The position numbers and the translations under genes are program-made. Source: Owenia fusiformis (taxonomy: Eukaryota; Annelida; Polychaeta; Sabellida; Oweniidae). Taken from it: a stretch of 64,000 bases of DNA. This document shows positions 59,201 to 64,000 of the stretch, one piece after another. The notes under the pieces were generated by a model that was given only the letters and a program-made list of their open reading frames with translations, was not told where the DNA came from and ran no database searches. Location of the stretch: positions 11,166,348 through 11,230,347 of the forward strand of contig CAIIXF020000006.1 in NCBI GenBank assembly GCA_903813345.2, in the 5' to 3' direction. Position 1 is the first letter of the stretch; every line of letters starts with the position of its first letter.

Positions 59201-62049
59201 AAGTATAGCTTTATTATACTCAAATGAAAGGCAATTAAGAGTAAATCGCAAATATTGTATCTTTTTTCTGATTCGAGCCTCGTAAAATCCAAAATGGCCG
59301 TCTAATGTACGATTTCGCAATAATTTTTCGATCCCTTCAAAGTATGGCTATATTATACTCAAATTGAAAGAATTTTGGAGTAAATCACAATTATGGTATT
59401 ATTTTTCAGATTTGTACCTCAGAAAATTCAAAATGGCTGCTTTGCAGGAACTCGCAATTCTAAAATCTAATTTTTTCATTTTCAACCAAAGTAATGAGTA
59501 TAATTGATTGGAATTCGGTAATTGATATTTTGTTCGTTGGGATTTGCTACTCCGAGGAGTTGCCGTTATCTAGTTGTCCATGTAAACTGTATGTTGTGTG
59601 TCATATTTTGCTTGTTTGTTGATGTTTACATAGAAATGCATGCTTTGCACTTGAATATTTATGATTTTAGCCCAGACACACGCATCTCCAACATCAATGC
59701 TTGAACATTTAGAAAAAGGAGACTATTTCCAAGACACCCTCGATAAAAACTCCCCCGTCCTAAATCCTACAGTGCCAACACAATCAAAACACCTTGATCT
59801 CACATTCAGTCCTGCCAATCTACCCATCCATGGGGTCAAGAAGCATTCTGAGAAACACTCAGCTTTTGCATCCCCCGTCCCTGGTTCTGACCCCCAAGAA
59901 AAATTCTCTGATTCACCAAACGCCATAAAAAACCTTCAGAAATCATTTGAAGATGTGGAGCATGAAACGGAAAATACTCAAGAAGTTGAACTGTGTTTAA
60001 AAGATCTCAGTTCTGATTTAAACAGAGGTTTGTGCTTATTTTTATGTTTTTCCTGTTATCACACACACTTATCTACAGTATTTTTACTAAGTAACATGTT
60101 CTATATTTTCCTCAAAGTTTTTCTACATCTATTAGATACTTTTTACATTCACAATCAACTCTGCCAAATGTTTAGGTGCTTGCTGAAATAACTATACATT
60201 CTTATTAGTAAATCATAAAATCTCAAAAATTGAACCATTCATACATCCTTGAAGATTTCGATTTTGAAAGGATTGGTATCGATATGGTGAACTGAATTCA
60301 ACAATGTTTTTCTCTAAAACCAATTATTGAAAACGCTCTTTAAAAAACACGGTCCTTTATGTAATGTTTACTGATTGACAACAATTGAATGTGGAATTGA
60401 TTTATGCCGATTTTATATCACTGTTTTTGTTAACATTTTTTGTTTTTTAGTGCAATTGTTTTTTGTTCCTTTCTACCAATTCTTGAGAATGAAATAAAAT
60501 ATCTTTCCAAACCTTGTTGGAACAAAATAGCATATACAACATTTTTAAGACCTCTCAATATTGAAGTTATACAAGGGACATTTTGGTTGATTTAACAAAA
60601 AGTATTCAAAAAATTTAAAAAAAAAAATAGATAAAAATTAAGATAAACCTTTTACTTCATTAAAAACACGTTGTGTTTATGTCATTTTTTACCAATGAGG
60701 TTCGGATAGATGTTACATTTCATTCCGAACATATGATACCAAGAACAAAAGAAATGTATGTTATGTTTTCTAAAACGATATAGAGAAAAAAAATTTTCAA
60801 ATTACATTGTTACCATTCAAAAGATGACCATTAAATTGACGATGTGTAAAAATTTCAGAATTTTTTGATGATGGGTTTAAGAGAAACATGTGTTCAATAA
60901 GTTCACCATATTGAGTAGGAGTAGTTAATAGTTGTGTTTGTATGCACTCTAGATTGTATTGAATTTATTGTAATTATATGCACTCTGTTAATCTGTCTAT
61001 CTGTTCCCTTTAAGGCAGGCCAAGTAAAATAATTCATTTAAAAGTAAATGCATTTGGCCTTCCTTAATCTGCTTCTGTGTTTGAGATTCTTTCTCAACTG
61101 TTAGCGTTTAAATCAGTGATATTTTATTTATTTTCCGTCCATGTGCAGCTAGTAAAGTAAAATCGGGCATTACTATGAAGCCTGTAGGAGCGAGTCCTAA
61201 AGTGATGCCTCGCAGAAATCCTCTGTCTCTGACAGGTTAGATGTCAACATATCTGCATGCATAATCCCAATATATACAGTACATGATGTTTCATGATGAC
61301 CCCCCCCCCCCCATTAATTATTACCAATCCTTATATATATGTTATATATCATATGAAAGCTCTTTCAATTTTGGACTTATTGAAACAACTTTAACTAAAT
61401 TAAGTAGCTTTTACTTCTTGTAACGGAAAGAGAAGCATTTTCAATTATGGGATACATCAGAGTTTATCCCTCGGGATATATGGGTATCTCCCCCAGTCTC
61501 TGCATTTCATCGGGGGATCACAAATATTTTTCATTGTGATAAATCCTTTATCCCGAACCCCAAACTTTTATAACTATATCCCTTATGCATCTTCTTTTTC
61601 AAAATTAATTATGATAAAAAAATTCTTCTCGCACATTATTGCCTTTGGATCACATATGATTGAACAGGAATACTTTAATATCTGGTCATTATTTGAGTTA
61701 TGAAAATACAATGTATATTGTATTAAACCTCTCTACTCTCTTGGTTATCTTTAAATGTTATTCTTTACCAAGAGGTCAATTTTCAAATTTAGAAATTGTA
61801 AAGCATTTAAATGTAGCACTGTTAGCACAGATTTCACCCTGTGTTTTTTTATGAACAAACACTCAATTGTTCTGTATACTTTGATGCCTTTTACGAAGGT
61901 CGTCATCCAAAATGGATATTCATAAATCTGGTTTACTTCCAGCAACGCCAGTGAAGAGTGAGGTAGAGAATAGCAGTCTACATATGTCACACCTGGACAA
62001 CACTAACATACCTGAAGCATCCTCACCAAGGGTCACAACTCCAAGGAAG
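56263..62049 (+). CDS. WDR47: WD repeat-containing protein 47 (N-terminal half; runs off window)
   Basis: WDR47 (nemitin) is a microtubule-associated protein that stabilises microtubules in neurons and cilia, in part through CAMSAP proteins. Coding exons seen: 56263-57799, 59671-60027, 61149-61235 and 61943-62049 (phases 1, 1, 1, 0). The N-terminus carries the LisH/CTLH region: VIKLVSEFLQNRDLNISML, SLERETGVINGVYSDD and [20 protein letters not shown] align with human WDR47. EYCPNKEDYSNLCLLLTLP, NWNPSNARVQCF and LIKGLLYESCVEFCQNKAT follow, then SLLSWLQSIP and FEQKMLNI. After that comes a Ser/Pro-rich linker and a Gln/Lys/Glu coiled coil (FKEYQKQKLKLQEQLAMQ). The C-terminal WD40 propeller is not in this window. 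The last visible exon ends in VTTPRK at a GTATGTG donor that opens a nine-copy 126-bp array. Start is the first in-frame ATG matching the family. Confidence 0.93.
58428..59543. mobile_element. 1.1-kb TIR element in WDR47 intron
   Basis: Ends ATCCCAACGAACGAAGTTCG (left, itself partly palindromic) and AATCCCAACGAACAAAAT (right, reverse complement). Inside lie a GTCCGTC/GTCAGTC microsatellite (about 58850-58890) and repeated segments containing AAATGGC(C/T)G and a TTCAACCAAAGTAAT block. Related GTCCGTCTGTC sequence occurs near 36100 and 36390. No coding capacity; family not assigned. Confidence 0.65.
60266..60913. mobile_element. TIR element, long copy of a two-copy family
   Basis: Left end AAAGGATTGGTATCGATA then TGGTGAACTGAATTCAAC; right end in reverse complement TGGTGAACTTATTGAACACA then TGTTTCTCTTAAACCC. 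It matches both ends of the 370-bp element at 26042-26411 in opposite orientation but keeps about 280 bp more of AT-rich interior. It lies in a WDR47 intron. Confidence 0.75.
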
Positions 62050-63058
62050 GTATGTGTATCTTCAATTTTTAGAATTTCGCTCCCTCCCCCTCTTGCTATC
62101 TCTTGTACCTAATATCAATGTGGTAACACAAACATGCATGAAACATCCTCACCCAGGGTCACAACTCCAAGGAAGGTATGTGTATCTTCAATTTTTAGAA
62201 TTTCTCTCCCTCCCCCTCTTGCTATCTCTTGTACCTAATATCAATGTGGTAACACAAACATGCATGAAACATCCTCACCCAGGGTCACAACTCCAAGGAA
62301 GGTATGTGTATCTTCAATTTTTAGAATTTCTCTCCCTCCCCCTCTTGCTATCTCTTGTACCTAATATCAATGTGGTAACACAAACATGCATGAAGCATCC
62401 TCACCAAGGGTCACAACTCCAAGGAAGGTATGTGTATCTTTGATATTTAGAATTTCTCTCCCTCCCCCTCTTGCTATCTCTTGTACCTAATATCAATGTG
62501 GTAACACACACATGCATGAAGCATCCTCACCAAGGGTCACAACTCCAAGGAAGGTATGTGTATCTTTGATATTTAGAATTTCTCTCCCTCCCCTTCTTGC
62601 TATCTCTTGTACCTAATATCAATGTGGTAACACAAACATGCATGAAGCATCCTCACCCAGGTTCACAACTCAAAGGAAGGTATGTGTATCTTCAATTTTT
62701 AGAATTTCTCTCCCTCCCCCTCTTGCTATCTCTTGTACCTATTATCAATGTGGTAACACAAACATGCATGAAGCATCCTCACCAAGGGTCACAACTCCAA
62801 GGAAGGTATGTGTATCTTTAATATTTAGAATTTCTCTCCCTCCCCCTCTTGCTATCTCTTGTACCTAATATCAATATGGTAACACAAACATGCATGAAGC
62901 ATCCTCACCAAGGGTCACAACTCCAAGGAAGGTATGTGTATCTTTGATATTTAGAATTTCTCTCCCTCCCCCTCTTGCTATCTCTTGTACCTAATATCAA
63001 TGTGGTAACACAAACATGCATGAAACATCCTCACCCAGGGTCACCATTCCTAAGGTAT
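62013..63058 (+). repeat. 126-bp tandem array carrying 5' splice sites
   Basis: The junction AGGAAG|GTATGTG occurs with GT at 62050, 62176, 62302, 62428, 62554, 62680, 62806 and 62932, exactly 126 bp apart; a degenerate ninth (TAAG|GTATGTA) is at 63055. Each unit holds CATCCTCACC(A/C)AGGGTC, then ACAACTCCAAGGAAG (the 3' end of WDR47's exon), the donor, and intronic CTCTCCCTCCCCCTCTTGCT. Units are nearly identical. The exon frame meets TAA (TGTACCTAATATC) in every unit. Confidence 0.95.
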
Positions 63059-63062
63059 GTAT

Positions 63063-63340
63063 AGGGTGAAGGGGTATAACGTCGACACCATTTTGGGGGA
63101 ACTTCGACATATGGGGTAGCTTCGACACCTTGTTGTTTATTTGCTCTAATTTCTGATAGTAGGGGGAAGCCATGTTTTTTCTCGCATGGATTGAGATATC
63201 GCAAAATTTTATTTTTCCAGAAATCAAACATGGCCGGAAACGGAAATTCTAAATTCTAATAAGTAAGTGTCAAAGTTTCCCCATTTCTCATGTCGACATT
63301 ACCCCACACATAGATGTTACACCCCTTGGCCCTACTACAG
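63063..63340. mobile_element. Short TIR repeat with GTCGACATTACC-type ends
   Basis: Left end AGGGTGAAGGGGTATAACGT followed by CGACACCATTTTGGGG. Right end in reverse complement GGCCAAGGGGTGTAACATCT, then GTGGGGTAATGTCGACATGA. The ends are imperfectly inverted over about 50 bp. It directly follows the 126-bp array in the WDR47 intron. Confidence 0.5.
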
Positions 63341-64000
63341 TATACAAGAATCAAAACTTAACTAAAACAATACTTTCAAAATACAAAATAAAGTCCATAA
63401 ACAGCTGGTGTTGCAGGTGATTTTGTAACACCTTATAACCATTTAAGAAAAGATAAATGCATAATCTCTACTGACTTTATATTACATGTATGTTTTTCAT
63501 TGATCCACACCTGTGGGAAATGATGTAGAAATGTCTAAATTCATTAAAATCGAATAAGGGGACATCTATTTTGATAAAATCAAAAAAAAAGTATTTTCAT
63601 TAAATGGTGACTCTTGGCATTCAAGGATTTTTCCCATCAACTCATCTTAATTTTTTGTTATACCTGTTAAAACATATCAAAAATAGAGTAGAGTAGTAGT
63701 AGTATAGAGTAGTAAAAATAGTTCATTTAAAATGATACTGTATAAGCTTATATTCACCTCTACTGTAAAAAACATCTGCCTTTGAACCGTATGTTGTGGT
63801 TCATGAGACAAGGCAACATATGTATCATTTACAGTTAAGTTTCATCTCAGAATGACATTTCTCAGTTAGAACTCATCGTGTATACAGTGTCACCATGACC
63901 TCCACATCCTGTTATCATGTATTTTGATGTCATATATACTCAAACTATTGAAAATAGAAAGTTGTCAGAAATAGATTTTGAATATGCCACTTTGGAAACT
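63341..64000. other. WDR47 intron, no further exon seen
   Basis: AT-rich sequence with a small TAG/GAGTA-rich simple repeat near 63685-63715. No exon for the WDR47 linker or WD40 domain was found before the window ends. Confidence 0.5.

Noticed and set aside
62054-62821. Long plus-strand open frames with repeated SLPLLLSLVPNINVV-like protein
   Set aside because: They are out of frame with the WDR47 exon. They exist because the 126-bp unit is divisible by three and happens to lack stops in that frame; no start context or relative.

Overview
This is AT-rich, intron-rich nuclear DNA from an animal, most likely a marine invertebrate (lophotrochozoan or ambulacrarian; phylum not resolved). Evidence: every recognised gene is split by GT-AG introns (one GC-AG), the proteins are metazoan orthologues (UBE2T, VHL, a GT10 fucosyltransferase, EEFSEC, WDR47), and introns and spacers are packed with short inverted-repeat transposons. 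No prokaryotic, viral or CRISPR features were seen. Exon models were assembled by hand from splice signals, reading phase and family similarity.

Layout: 0.85-3.4 kb, UBE2T (minus, complete, 5 exons). 3.4-9.3 kb, repeat-rich spacer (foldbacks, a LINE 3' end, a TA-flanked TIR element, a 31-base G run). 9.3-15 kb, VHL (plus); its beta-domain coding sequence is interrupted by a 915-bp inverted-repeat insertion between 10-bp direct repeats, and the alpha-domain exon is followed by a decayed Asn/His-rich tail. 17.6-18.8 kb, an unrecognised two-exon gene (minus). 20.9-21.5 kb, a candidate small secreted Cys-loop peptide (minus), head-to-head with a single-pass Cys-rich membrane protein (plus, 21.6-32.9 kb). 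37.3-39.4 kb, alpha-1,3-fucosyltransferase (plus, 3 exons). 42.5-43.2 kb, a higher-order tandem repeat full of nuclear-receptor half-sites. 43.8-51.0 kb, EEFSEC (minus, complete, 7 exons). 51.0-51.6 kb, a short divergent transcript that may host a box C/D snoRNA. 55.8-64 kb, the 5' half of WDR47 (plus, running off the window).

The genes do not form a pathway. UBE2T and VHL both act in ubiquitin conjugation (Fanconi E2; CRL2 substrate receptor), but nothing indicates co-regulation. EEFSEC implies that the organism makes selenoproteins.

The most unusual features concern gene architecture. (1) In two unrelated genes a tandem array carries a copy of an exon edge with its splice site in every unit: a 63-bp unit with a 3' splice site in the membrane-protein gene, and a 126-bp unit with a 5' splice site in WDR47. 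(2) A foldback transposon sits inside the VHL beta-domain coding sequence. (3) A group of TA-flanked elements shares CAGGGTG ends; one carries a mariner transposase remnant and another is a near-complete foldback in an EEFSEC intron.
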